64,000 nt of DNA, from contig NZ_OZ061318.1 in NCBI RefSeq assembly GCF_964063345.1, positions 5,394,001 to 5,458,000 of the forward strand, written 5' to 3'. This DNA is from Pseudomonas lini. Lineage in GTDB: Bacteria > Pseudomonadota > Gammaproteobacteria > Pseudomonadales > Pseudomonadaceae. Of this stretch, positions 27,190-35,382 are shown in pieces; positions within the stretch are counted from its first letter, which is position 1, and each line of letters starts with the position of its first letter. Position numbers and translations under genes: made by a program. Below the pieces are notes generated by a model. It searched no databases and was not told the origin of the DNA. It was given only the letters and a program-made list of their open reading frames with translations.

Positions 27190-28602
27190 ATGACCAAGGT
27201 CAGCGATAGTCAGCAGCGAAGTCCCCTGATCGAGACACGTTCGATCGATTACATTCCCGAGGCCGAGCGTCATGGCAGCCTCTACAGCCAGTTCACCCTG
27301 TGGCTCGGCGCCAACCTGCAGATCACCGCGATCGTCACCGGCGCTTTGGCCGTGGTGCTGGGTGGCGATGTGTTCTGGTCACTGATGGGTTTGCTGATCG
27401 GCCAGTTGCTCGGCGGTGCGGTGGTTGCCCTGCATGCGGCACAAGGACCGAAGCTCGGGTTGCCGCAGATGATCTCCAGTCGCGTGCAGTTCGGCGTCTA
27501 TGGGGCGGCGATCCCGATTGTGCTGGTGTGCCTGATGTACCTCGGCTTCAGTGCCACCGGCGCGGTACTGTCGGGGCAGGCCATTGCCCAGCTGATGAAT
27601 GTCAGCGACAGCGCCGGCATCCTGATTTTCGCTTCCTGCATCGCGTTTCTGACGATCTTCGGTTATCGGGTCATTCACTTGGTCGGACGGGTGGCCAGCG
27701 TGCTGGGCATCATTGCCTTCGTCTATCTGTTTACCCGGTTGATGACGCTCAACGACATCGGTCTGCTGCTGCAAAATCGTCATTTTGGCTGGAGCACTTT
27801 CCTGCTGGCGGTATCCCTTTCCGCGTCCTGGCAGATCGCGTTTGGCCCTTATGTGGCCGACTACTCACGCTACCTGCCGAGCAAGACTTCATCCTGGAAG
27901 ACGTTCACCGCCGTAGGCCTGGGAACGGTGCTGGGCGCTCAAGCGTCCATGGTGCTGGGAGTGTTCGCCGCTGCGTTGGCGGGCACGGGTTTTCGCGGGC
28001 ATGAAGTCGCCACCATCGTCGGGCTGGGCAGCACCGGCGTGATCGCTTCCTTGCTGTATTTGAGCGTGGTGTTCGGCAAGGTCACGGTGTCGACCCTCAA
28101 CGCTTATGGCAGCTTCATGTGTGTGGCCACCATCATCAGTGGCTTTCGTCGTGGTTTCGAGATATCCGCCGGTAAACGCATGCTGTTTGTGCTGGCGATT
28201 GTCGGGGCGTCCACCGCGCTTGCACTGTTGGGGCAGCACTCGTTTCTCACGACGTTCAAATACTTCATTCTGTTTTTGTTGACCTTCTTCACGCCGTGGA
28301 GCGCGATCAACCTGGTGGATTATTACTTCATCAACAAAGAGCGTTATGACATTCCCGCGTTGTCCGACCCGACGGGGCGTTATGGCCGCTGGAATGTGTT
28401 GGGGATCAGCGTGTATGTCTTTGGTGTGCTGGTTCAGCTGCCTTTTGTCGACACTCACTTCTATTCCGGACCGATGGTCGCGCAGCTTGGCGGTGTCGAT
28501 ATTTCCTGGATCGTCGGGCTGGTGGTGCCGGGCATTCTCTACTACTGGGTGGCCAGGGCATCCGCGCTTGCCGTGTCGATCGAAGGTGACTCGAAGGCTT
28601 GA
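27190..28602 (+). CDS. NCS1-family nucleobase/cytosine-type permease
   Basis: A 470-residue inner-membrane transporter with about 12 hydrophobic segments. Family marks are the N-terminal ERHGSLYSQFTLWLGANLQI, PQMISSRVQFGVYGA, and WQIAFGPYVADYSRYLP, which forms the substrate and cation site in NCS1 carriers. The ligand may be cytosine, another nucleobase, or a hydantoin-like ring. It is the inner-membrane end of the amidohydrolase-porin cluster. ATG 27190 is chosen with AGAAGAG upstream; the longer frame runs back into the repeat. Confidence 0.9.
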   Translation: MTKVSDSQQRSPLIETRSIDYIPEAERHGSLYSQFTLWLGANLQITAIVTGALAVVLGGDVFWSLMGLLIGQLLGGAVVALHAAQGPKLGLPQMISSRVQFGVYGAAIPIVLVCLMYLGFSATGAVLSGQAIAQLMNVSDSAGILIFASCIAFLTIFGYRVIHLVGRVASVLGIIAFVYLFTRLMTLNDIGLLLQNRHFGWSTFLLAVSLSASWQIAFGPYVADYSRYLPSKTSSWKTFTAVGLGTVLGAQASMVLGVFAAALAGTGFRGHEVATIVGLGSTGVIASLLYLSVVFGKVTVSTLNAYGSFMCVATIISGFRRGFEISAGKRMLFVLAIVGASTALALLGQHSFLTTFKYFILFLLTFFTPWSAINLVDYYFINKERYDIPALSDPTGRYGRWNVLGISVYVFGVLVQLPFVDTHFYSGPMVAQLGGVDISWIVGLVVPGILYYWVARASALAVSIEGDSKA

Positions 28603-28678
28603 AGGCCCCGTCGATAAAGGGCTGCAGAGCGGGCGCGGCGATAGCTACCTTGTATTCAAGCGTCTCCTATACTGATCC

Positions 28679-28697
28679 GCGTTGACAGGTTCAACGC
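28679..28697. promoter_or_regulatory. Inverted repeat upstream of lsfA
   Basis: GCGTTGA-CAGGT-TCAACGC, a perfect seven-base dyad, lies 68 bp before the peroxiredoxin start and 77 bp after the permease. It could be a regulator site or a weak terminator of the permease transcript. Confidence 0.4.
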
Positions 28698-28764
28698 AGA
28701 TCCTGAAGGCCGTTGGAACAGCAGCCAGCGGCTTCCCTACGAATCAACAGTAAGGAGAACGAAC

Positions 28765-29418
28765 ATGGCAATCCGTATTGGCGACGAAGCACCGGACTTT
28801 ACCGTCGAAAGCACCGAAGGCCCGCTGCATTTCCACGAGTGGATCGGCGACAAGTGGGCGATCCTGTTTTCCCATCCCAAGGACTTCACCCCGGTGTGCA
28901 CCACTGAGCTCGGCTACATGGCAGGGCTCAAGCCAGAGTTCGATAAGCGCAACACCAAGATCGTCGGGCTCAGCGTCGACCCTGTCAGTAACCACCAGAC
29001 CTGGGCCAAAGACATCGAAGAGACCCAGGGGCATGCGGTCAACTATCCCATGATCGGGGACGATAACCTGGTGGTGGCGAAGCTCTACGACATGATTCAT
29101 CCGAATGCCAGTGGCGGCGCACGGACTGCCGTGGACAACGCTACGGTGCGTTCAGTGTTCATCATCGGCCCGGACAAAAAGGTCAAGGCGATGCTGATCT
29201 ACCCGATGAGTGCGGGGCGCAACTTCGATGAAGTGCTGCGTCTGCTCGACTCTCTGCAATTGAACGCCAAGCACACCGTTGCTACCCCGGTGAACTGGCG
29301 TCCGGGCGAGGACGTGATCATTCCCACTTCCGTCTCGGATGAGGACGCCAGGAAGAAATATCCGGATGGCTTCAAAACGGTGAAACCTTATTTGCGCACG
29401 GTGGCGCAACCGAAGTAA
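28765..29418 (+). CDS. lsfA: 1-Cys peroxiredoxin (LsfA/Prx6 type)
   Basis: This enzyme reduces peroxides with one catalytic cysteine and an external reductant. The 217 residues show the Prx6 active site HPKDFTPVCTTELG with Cys45, and no other cysteine, so no resolving residue exists. The family's C-terminal dimerisation arm (TPVNWRPGEDVIIPTSVSDE) is present. In Pseudomonas such genes (lsfA) are tied to sulfur starvation and oxidative stress. AAGGAGAAC precedes the ATG. Confidence 0.95.
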   Translation: MAIRIGDEAPDFTVESTEGPLHFHEWIGDKWAILFSHPKDFTPVCTTELGYMAGLKPEFDKRNTKIVGLSVDPVSNHQTWAKDIEETQGHAVNYPMIGDDNLVVAKLYDMIHPNASGGARTAVDNATVRSVFIIGPDKKVKAMLIYPMSAGRNFDEVLRLLDSLQLNAKHTVATPVNWRPGEDVIIPTSVSDEDARKKYPDGFKTVKPYLRTVAQPK

Positions 29419-29454
29419 CCGATCCGTCCAGTCAGTCAAGCGTGATACTGAACT

Positions 29455-29559
29455 TGTGGCGAGGGAGCTTGCTCCCGTTGGACTGCGAAGCAGCCCCCCT
29501 CTTTTTGGGGATAAGCGGGGCCGCTTCGCGACCCAGCGGGAGCAAGCTCCCTCGCCACA
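29455..29559. repeat. Long palindromic intergenic element, copy 5
   Basis: Arms TGTGGCGAGGGAGCTTGC / GCAAGCTCCCTCGCCACA, with inner GGACTGCGAAGCAGCCC and GGGGCCGCTTCGCGACCC. It lies between the convergent lsfA and heme-binding-like genes, with a single REP-like scrap (CAGGCTCGCTCCCACA) at 29604-29620. Confidence 0.88.
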
Positions 29560-29683
29560 GGTTACTCATCGCTTGTTCTATCTCTAAACTGACTGGCACT
29601 AGAGCAGGCTCGCTCCCACAGTCTGCTGCGCGGGCATTGATGGATAAGATTCGGGAGATCGTAAGAGATCCAGCGACTGCAGG

Positions 29684-30181
29684 TTATTCGCCCTCAAGCG
29701 CGAGTTCGCTCGGGTCGGCCCCACACATCTGTGCCAACACTTGAACCACCAGGGCATGATCCTCACGCTGGGGCAGCCCTGAAACGGTGACGGCGCCGAT
29801 GCACCCCACGCCCTTGACCGACACCGGGAAGCTGCCGCCATGATCGGCGTAATCACGCAGCGGCAACCCCATCAAACTTTCGAGTGAATCGCCCTGAAGC
29901 TTAAAGGACAGGCCTACGCGGTATGAGCTGAGTTCCATCAGTTCCACGACATTTCGCTTGCGTCGTGCCCAGTCGGCATTGCTGGCGGAGGTTCCTGGCA
30001 TCGAGTAGAAAAACACCGTATCCCGCGCCAGCCTGACCTCAATCGTGGCGGACACGCCTTGCTCCTCGCAGGCGGTTTTCAAACGGATGCCCAAGTCCCA
30101 GGCCGTGGCTTTGTCGAAGCGCTCAAACTTCAGGGTTTCTTCCTGGAGCGCGATGCGTTGCAGGTCGGTTTTGATGTCCAT
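29684..30181 (-). CDS. Heme-degrading-domain / UPF0303-like protein (GlcG/HbpS fold)
   Basis: A 165-residue cytosolic protein of the HbpS/UPF0303 group: FERFDKATAWDLG, VFFYSMPGTSASNADWARRK, and the C-terminal GGSFPVSVKGVGCIGAVTVS with DHALVVQVLAQ. The family binds heme or small ligands and is often called heme-degrading domain protein; activity is not proven for this subgroup. It lies 10 bp downstream of the lacI-type gene on the same strand and is probably co-transcribed. Confidence 0.85.
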   Translation of the reverse strand: MDIKTDLQRIALQEETLKFERFDKATAWDLGIRLKTACEEQGVSATIEVRLARDTVFFYSMPGTSASNADWARRKRNVVELMELSSYRVGLSFKLQGDSLESLMGLPLRDYADHGGSFPVSVKGVGCIGAVTVSGLPQREDHALVVQVLAQMCGADPSELALEGE

Positions 30182-30191
30182 GATTTCTCCC

Positions 30192-31193
30192 TCATCCCTT
30201 TCGGGCGGTCGTACTGTTACGCACGGTTAATGTGAACGGCAGCACCACATGGCGGTCCGGAATGGGCTTTTTTTCAATGAGGGCGATCAGCATTTCAACG
30301 GCTTTTTGGCCAAAGATTTCGGCGGGTTGCGCAATGGTTGTCAACGCTGGATCACAGTAGGCCGCGAACGGAATGTCATCGAAACCGACCAACGAAATAT
30401 CTTCGGGTACCTGCAAACCCTGCTGTTTGATGCGCTTCAATGCACCGATTGCCATTTCATCGTTTTCGCAAAAGAACGCGGTCGGACGGTCGGGCAGTTC
30501 CAGCAGCATTCCCGCGCCATCAAAACCGGCCTGCAACGTGAAGTCCCCGTGGCAGATCAATTGTGGATCTGACTCGATACCGGCCTGGTGCAATGCATCT
30601 TGATAACCGGCCACGCGGTCGCGTGTGAGCGGGCTGCTTTTCGGGCCTTTTATCAGACCGATCCGGCGATGGCCCAGATCGATCAGATGCTCCGTCATGG
30701 CCTTGGCCGCTGCCCGGTTGTCGAGGCTGATCGTCGGATGCCGCCCGCCTTGAATCACCTCACAGGCGTTGACCAAGGGCAGTGATTCGCCGTGTGGGGA
30801 GGGCGATTCAAACGGGTCGTAGGCGCGCAACTGAATCACGCCGTCGGCCTGGTGGGCGTACACCAGCGCGGCAAATTCCCGTTCGATTTCCTCGCGACCC
30901 TGGGTGTCGCACAGCAGCAGTCGGTAACCGGCGGCCTGTGCCGCCTGTTGAGCGCCGCTAATGACCCGTGCGAAAAACGTGTTGGCGATGGCCGGGACCA
31001 GAATCACCAGATTGCCGGTTCTGCGCGAACGAAACTGCACAGCCATGAGGTTCGGCCGGTAGCCGGCCTGTTCCACGGCTGCGTTGACCTTGTCCCGGGT
31101 TTCGGGGAGTACGCGCTCGGGCGACTTCAGCGTTCTGGACACAGTGGCCACCGAAACGCCGGCCAGCCGGGCTACTTCACGGATATTGGACAA
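30192..31193 (-). CDS. LacI-family transcriptional regulator
   Basis: The 333 residues have a LacI helix-turn-helix at the N-terminus (NIREVARLAGVSVATVSRTL), the hinge and PNLMAVQFRSRRTGNL, then a periplasmic-binding-protein-like sugar domain (DNRAAAKAMTEHLIDLGHRR, SLVGFDDIPFAAYCDPALT). It is divergent from a sugar dehydrogenase gene, and a perfect 16-bp palindrome lies between them. It probably represses that cassette until a sugar or its derivative binds. Confidence 0.95.
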   Translation of the reverse strand: MSNIREVARLAGVSVATVSRTLKSPERVLPETRDKVNAAVEQAGYRPNLMAVQFRSRRTGNLVILVPAIANTFFARVISGAQQAAQAAGYRLLLCDTQGREEIEREFAALVYAHQADGVIQLRAYDPFESPSPHGESLPLVNACEVIQGGRHPTISLDNRAAAKAMTEHLIDLGHRRIGLIKGPKSSPLTRDRVAGYQDALHQAGIESDPQLICHGDFTLQAGFDGAGMLLELPDRPTAFFCENDEMAIGALKRIKQQGLQVPEDISLVGFDDIPFAAYCDPALTTIAQPAEIFGQKAVEMLIALIEKKPIPDRHVVLPFTLTVRNSTTARKG

Positions 31194-31328
31194 GACAACC
31201 TCGTTATCGAACCGGCAGATGTAAGCATGGCCGGCGAGCTTACCGCAGTCCGGCCGTGCGCTGAAATGACCTGCATTGTTAATCCCGGGTTTGACACCTG
31301 AAGTAACTGAGCTTAAATTTCCGGCAGT

Positions 31329-31344
31329 ATGTAACCGGTTACAT
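31329..31344. promoter_or_regulatory. Putative LacI-family operator
   Basis: ATGTAACCGGTTACAT is a perfect 16-bp palindrome with the central CG of LacI/GalR operators. It sits about 50 bp before the dehydrogenase start and 135 bp from the regulator start, in the divergent promoter region. Confidence 0.85.
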
Positions 31345-31393
31345 CATAGTCAAACCTGAGCGTTAGCCCGCCCCGAACAAGAGAAAATTCGCG

Positions 31394-32560
31394 ATGAATG
31401 TTGCAACGGCAAAAATAAGAATGGGGTTTGTCGGGGGCGGCGAGGGTGCTTTCATCGGCAAAGCCCACCGCCAGGCCGCCGGCCTCGATGGTCGTTTTGA
31501 ACTGGTGTGCGGTGCATTCAGCCGAGACGCCCGCAACAATCAGGACACCGGTGCCGCGCTGGGATTGTCCGCCTCACGCTGCTACAGCGACTGGCAGCGG
31601 ATGCTCGATAGCGAGCGCGCACTGCCTGCCGATCAGCGCATGGAGCTGTTGGTCATCGTCACGCCCAATCACTTGCACGCGCCGATCGCCAGCCAGGCAT
31701 TGAGCGCGGGTTTTCATGTGTTCAGCGAAAAGCCCGCGGCACTGAACCTGTCCGAGCTGCTGGCGCTCAAGGCAGTGGTGAAAAGCAGCGATCGCCTCTA
31801 TGGACTGGCCCACACGTATCTGGGTTATCCAATGGTCTGGCAGGCGCGCAAGATGGTACGTACCGGCGTGATCGGCGCTGTGCGCAAGGTCATCGTCGAG
31901 TACCCGCAGGGCTGGCTGAGTCGGGATGTGGCCGGGCAGGGCAACAAGCAGGCGAGTTGGCGCGATCAGCCCGAGCAGTCCGGGCTGGGCGGCTGCATAG
32001 GCGACATCGGCACCCATGCCTTTTCACTGGCCGAATTCGTCGCAGACCAACCCATCGAGCAGGTGTGTGCAACCTTGGGTTCGCACATTGCCGGGCGGCA
32101 ACTGGACGATGACGCGGCGATGCTGTTCAAGATGGCCGCCGGGGCCAGCGGGGTGTTGATCGCCAGCCAGGTCTGCGCCGGCGAAGAGAACCCGTTGAAG
32201 ATTCGCGTCTATGGCGATAAGGGCGGGCTGGAGTGGCGTCAGGAAGAGCCTGCGAGCCTGATCCATCGTTCCCTCGATCAACCGTTGAGCATCCTTCGTT
32301 CCGGTGTCGGCCAGCCCTGGTTGTGCGAGGCCGCCAGCCAGCGCATGCGTTTGCCTGCCGGGCATCCCGAAGGTTATCTCGAGGCCATGGCCAATCTCTA
32401 TGGTGATTTCGCCACCGCGATCCGCTGCAACGTGGAAGGCAACGATGCCCCCGGCGTGCCGGGCATCGACGTCGGGTTGCGTGGCATGGCGTTCATCGAA
32501 GCGGTGGTCGCCAATCATCGCGGCGACGCGAAGTGGACAGAACTGGTCTGCAACCCATGA
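31394..32560 (+). CDS. Gfo/Idh/MocA-family sugar dehydrogenase
   Basis: A 388-residue NAD(P)-dependent oxidoreductase. The Rossmann half starts MGFVGGGEGAFIGKAHRQAA, and the family's catalytic Lys is in HVFSEKPAALNLSE. CIGDIGTHAFSLAEF carries the conserved Asp/His of the second domain. Members of this family oxidise sugars or cyclitols, often at C3. Its stop overlaps the downstream isomerase ATG as ATGA. The regulator and transporter nearby support a carbohydrate role; the sugar itself is unknown. Confidence 0.93.
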   Translation: MNVATAKIRMGFVGGGEGAFIGKAHRQAAGLDGRFELVCGAFSRDARNNQDTGAALGLSASRCYSDWQRMLDSERALPADQRMELLVIVTPNHLHAPIASQALSAGFHVFSEKPAALNLSELLALKAVVKSSDRLYGLAHTYLGYPMVWQARKMVRTGVIGAVRKVIVEYPQGWLSRDVAGQGNKQASWRDQPEQSGLGGCIGDIGTHAFSLAEFVADQPIEQVCATLGSHIAGRQLDDDAAMLFKMAAGASGVLIASQVCAGEENPLKIRVYGDKGGLEWRQEEPASLIHRSLDQPLSILRSGVGQPWLCEAASQRMRLPAGHPEGYLEAMANLYGDFATAIRCNVEGNDAPGVPGIDVGLRGMAFIEAVVANHRGDAKWTELVCNP

Positions 32561-33660
32561 ATCCGGAGAACCCTCCCGTGAACCACACCTCCCCAACACC
32601 GGCAGGCCTGCGCGGCCCGGGAATTTTCCTCGCGCAGTTCATGTCCGCCGAAGCGCCCTTCGACACGCTCGCCAACATTGCTCATTGGGCTGCGGCGCAG
32701 GGTTACAAAGCCATTCAATTGCCGACCTTGGGCACGCAGTACATCGACCTGGCGCGCGCCGCCGACAGTCAGGATTACTGTGATGAGTTGAAAGCCGTCT
32801 GCGCCCAGGCAGGTGTCGAAATCAGCGAGCTGTCGACGCATTTGCAGGGCCAACTGGTGGCGGTGCATCCGGCGTTCGATACGTTGTTCGATGACTTCGC
32901 CCCCGCGCATTTACGCGGCCAGCCTCAGGCACGCACCGAGTGGGCCATCGATCAGTTGAAGCTCGCCGCGCGCGCCAGCCAACGCTTGGGGCTGAAGGCG
33001 CACGCGACGTTTTCCGGTGCGCTGCTGTGGCCCTATGTCTACCCGTGGCCGCAACGCCCGAGCGGTCTGGTCGAGCAGGGTTTTGCCGAACTGGCCAGGC
33101 GCTGGTTGCCGATCCTCGATTGTTTCGAGCAAGCCGGCGTCGACCTCTGCTACGAGATCCATCCCGGCGAAGACTTGCACGACGGCGCCTCGTTCGAGCG
33201 TTTCCTTGAGGCCGTCGATCACCATCCGCGCGCCGCGATCCTCTACGACCCGAGTCATTTGCTGCTTCAGCAAATGGACTATCTGGGCTTCATCGATCGC
33301 TACCACGAGCGCATCCGCATGTTCCACGTCAAGGACGCCGAGTTCCGGCCCGATGCTCGCTCGGGTGTCTACGGCGGTTATCAAGGTTGGGTCGAGCGGC
33401 CTGGCCGCTTCCGCTCTTTGGGCGATGGGCAGATCGATTTCAAATCGATCTTCAGCAAATTGACGCAGTACGACTTTACCGGCTGGGCGGTTCTGGAATG
33501 GGAGTGTTGCCTGAAGGATTCGGAGCAGGGTGCCGCAGAAGGCGCGGCCTTCATCCGGCAGCACATGATCAGCAAAACCCGAAAGGCATTTGATGATTTC
33601 GCCAGCGTGACGTCCGACGAAGGTTTCAATCGTCGACTGCTGGGTTTGCCCGACGCCTGA
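32557..33660 (+). CDS. Sugar phosphate isomerase/epimerase-like TIM-barrel protein
   Basis: A ~367-residue AP-endonuclease-2/xylose-isomerase-like TIM barrel. Metal-binding residues are visible in CYEIHPGEDLHDG, LYDPSHLLLQ, MFHVKDAEF and AVLEWECC. Such proteins isomerise, epimerise or eliminate 3-keto sugars made by Gfo/Idh/MocA partners. Start: ATG 32557 overlaps the previous stop; a GTG at 32578 has a better site (GGAG nine bases away) and would shorten the protein by seven residues. Confidence 0.9.
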   Translation: MNPENPPVNHTSPTPAGLRGPGIFLAQFMSAEAPFDTLANIAHWAAAQGYKAIQLPTLGTQYIDLARAADSQDYCDELKAVCAQAGVEISELSTHLQGQLVAVHPAFDTLFDDFAPAHLRGQPQARTEWAIDQLKLAARASQRLGLKAHATFSGALLWPYVYPWPQRPSGLVEQGFAELARRWLPILDCFEQAGVDLCYEIHPGEDLHDGASFERFLEAVDHHPRAAILYDPSHLLLQQMDYLGFIDRYHERIRMFHVKDAEFRPDARSGVYGGYQGWVERPGRFRSLGDGQIDFKSIFSKLTQYDFTGWAVLEWECCLKDSEQGAAEGAAFIRQHMISKTRKAFDDFASVTSDEGFNRRLLGLPDA

Positions 33661-33714
33661 ATACAACCTTGTTCGTTCCTCTCTCCGCAAAAAAACAATA
33701 AGACGGTGACTGAT

Positions 33715-34947
33715 ATGACCACGATGACTGCGCGATTAAGCGTAATGATGTTCTTGCAGTTCTTTATCTGGGGCGGATGGTTCGTGACCCTCGGCACCTT
33801 CCTCTCCAGTAATCTGGGGGCCAGCGGCGGGCAGATTGGCATGGCGTTCTCGACGCAGTCCTGGGGCGCGATCATCGCGCCCTTTGTGATCGGTTTGATT
33901 GCCGACCGCTACTTCAATGCCGAGCGCATCCTCGCGGTGTTGCATCTGATCGGCGCGGTGTTGCTATTGCAACTCTATCGAGCGCCTGACTTCAGTGCGT
34001 TTTACCCGTTCGTGCTGGCCTACATGATGATTTACATGCCGACGCTGGCATTGGTGAATTCGGTGGCGTTCCGGCAGATGCGCGACCCGGCCCTGGAGTT
34101 CTCGCGGATCAGAGTGTGGGGCACCATCGGCTGGATCGTGGCGGGCGTGGTGATCAGTTTTGTATTTGCCTGGGATTCGCAACAAGCGATCTCCTCCGGT
34201 GGTTTGCGCAACACGTTTCTGATGTCGGCCATCGCCTCCCTCGTGCTCGGGCTCTACAGCTTCAGCCTGCCGCGCACCGCGCCGCTCAAACCTGAGCCGG
34301 GCAGTGTCGGCTTAAAGCAAATGCTGGGGCTGGACGCCTTGGGTTTGTTGAAGGATCGCAGTTACCTGGTGTTCTTCATCGCCTCCATTTTGATCTGCAT
34401 TCCGTTGGCGTTTTATTATCAGAATGCCAACCCGTTCCTGGCGGAAATCGGCGTGACCAATCCAACCGCCAAGATGGCGATCGGGCAAGTCTCGGAAGTG
34501 CTGTTCATGTTGCTGCTGCCGCTGTTCATTCAGCGTTTCGGCATCAAGATCGCGCTGCTGGTGGGGATGCTGGCGTGGGCGTTGCGCTATCTGCTGTTCG
34601 CCTACGGCAACAACGGGGACCTCGCCTTCATGTTGTTCACCGGCATCGCCTTGCACGGCATCTGTTACGACTTCTTCTTTGTTTCGGGGCAGATCTACAC
34701 CGATGCCAAAGCGTCGGAGCGTTTCAGAAGCTCCGCGCAAGGGTTGATCACGCTCGCGACGTATGGCTTGGGCATGCTGATTGGCTTTTGGGTGGCCGGG
34801 GCGGTCACCGATCACTATGCGTCGGCTGAGAGCCATGACTGGAAAAGCATCTGGCTGTTCCCGGCAGGGTTCGCGTTGGCGATATTTTTCTGTTTTTCGC
34901 TGGCCTTCAAAGGGCGGCAAAGCGTGGCAGCGCCGTCGAGTATTTGA
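33715..34947 (+). CDS. MFS transporter, nucleoside:H+ symporter (NHS) family
   Basis: A 410-residue 12-segment transporter resembling NupG/XapB: FFIWGGWFVTLGTFL at the first helix, AFSTQSWGAIIAPFVIGLIADRYF, and FEYSRIRVWGTIGW-like FSRIRVWGTIGWIV. Despite the family name, members in sugar cassettes carry oligosaccharides or glycosides. It lies 55 bp after the isomerase gene and completes the LacI cassette. A GTG three codons earlier is a possible start. Confidence 0.9.
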   Translation: MTTMTARLSVMMFLQFFIWGGWFVTLGTFLSSNLGASGGQIGMAFSTQSWGAIIAPFVIGLIADRYFNAERILAVLHLIGAVLLLQLYRAPDFSAFYPFVLAYMMIYMPTLALVNSVAFRQMRDPALEFSRIRVWGTIGWIVAGVVISFVFAWDSQQAISSGGLRNTFLMSAIASLVLGLYSFSLPRTAPLKPEPGSVGLKQMLGLDALGLLKDRSYLVFFIASILICIPLAFYYQNANPFLAEIGVTNPTAKMAIGQVSEVLFMLLLPLFIQRFGIKIALLVGMLAWALRYLLFAYGNNGDLAFMLFTGIALHGICYDFFFVSGQIYTDAKASERFRSSAQGLITLATYGLGMLIGFWVAGAVTDHYASAESHDWKSIWLFPAGFALAIFFCFSLAFKGRQSVAAPSSI

Positions 34948-34994
34948 ATCATCACCCAAGTCTGAAGAACACCCGTCAGTAAAGGTGCACAACC

Positions 34995-35084
34995 TGTGGG
35001 AGCGATCCTGCTCGCGAAAGTGGTGGGTCAACTTGCATCATTATCGACTGTGCCGACGCCATCGCGGGCAAGCCCGCTCCCACA
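34995..35084. repeat. REP pair 1 of a three-pair cluster
   Basis: TGTGGGAGCGATCCTGCTCG opposed to GCGGGCAAGCCCGCTCCCACA around a spacer. First of three REP doublets in the 435-bp gap between the NHS transporter and the convergent CAP-domain gene. Confidence 0.88.
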
Positions 35085-35129
35085 GTGGTCGGTGTTGTTT
35101 GCAAAATTGGCGTACGTCGCCAGTCCCTT

Positions 35130-35194
35130 TGTGGGAGCAGGCTTGCCTGGGATGGCGGCTGATATGGACTCATCGCGAGCAGGCTCGCTCCCAC
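35130..35194. repeat. REP pair 2 of a three-pair cluster
   Basis: TGTGGGAGCAGGCTTGCCTG opposed to CGCGAGCAGGCTCGCTCCCAC with a short spacer (about 25 bp), more compact than its neighbours. Confidence 0.85.
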
Positions 35195-35240
35195 CGTTTG
35201 ATCTCAGTGGTCCACCCATTTGGTGTTCGGCTCAGATCCT

Positions 35241-35328
35241 TATGGGAGCGGGCTTGCCCGCGATGGCGGTATGTCAGGCGACATTGGTGTTGAGTCTGCT
35301 GACCTCATCGCGAGCAAGCCCGCACACA
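35241..35328. repeat. REP pair 3 of a three-pair cluster
   Basis: TATGGGAGCGGGCTTGCCCG opposed to TCGCGAGCAAGCCCGCACACA. The outer ends are worn: TATGGG for TGTGGG and CACACA for CCCACA. The 435-bp gap 34948-35382 holds only these repeats and no coding sequence. Confidence 0.85.
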
Positions 35329-35382
35329 GGGTGATCTGCGATTAGCTGACTGGCATTTCAGGGGTTATGGAACGCGCTTCAC

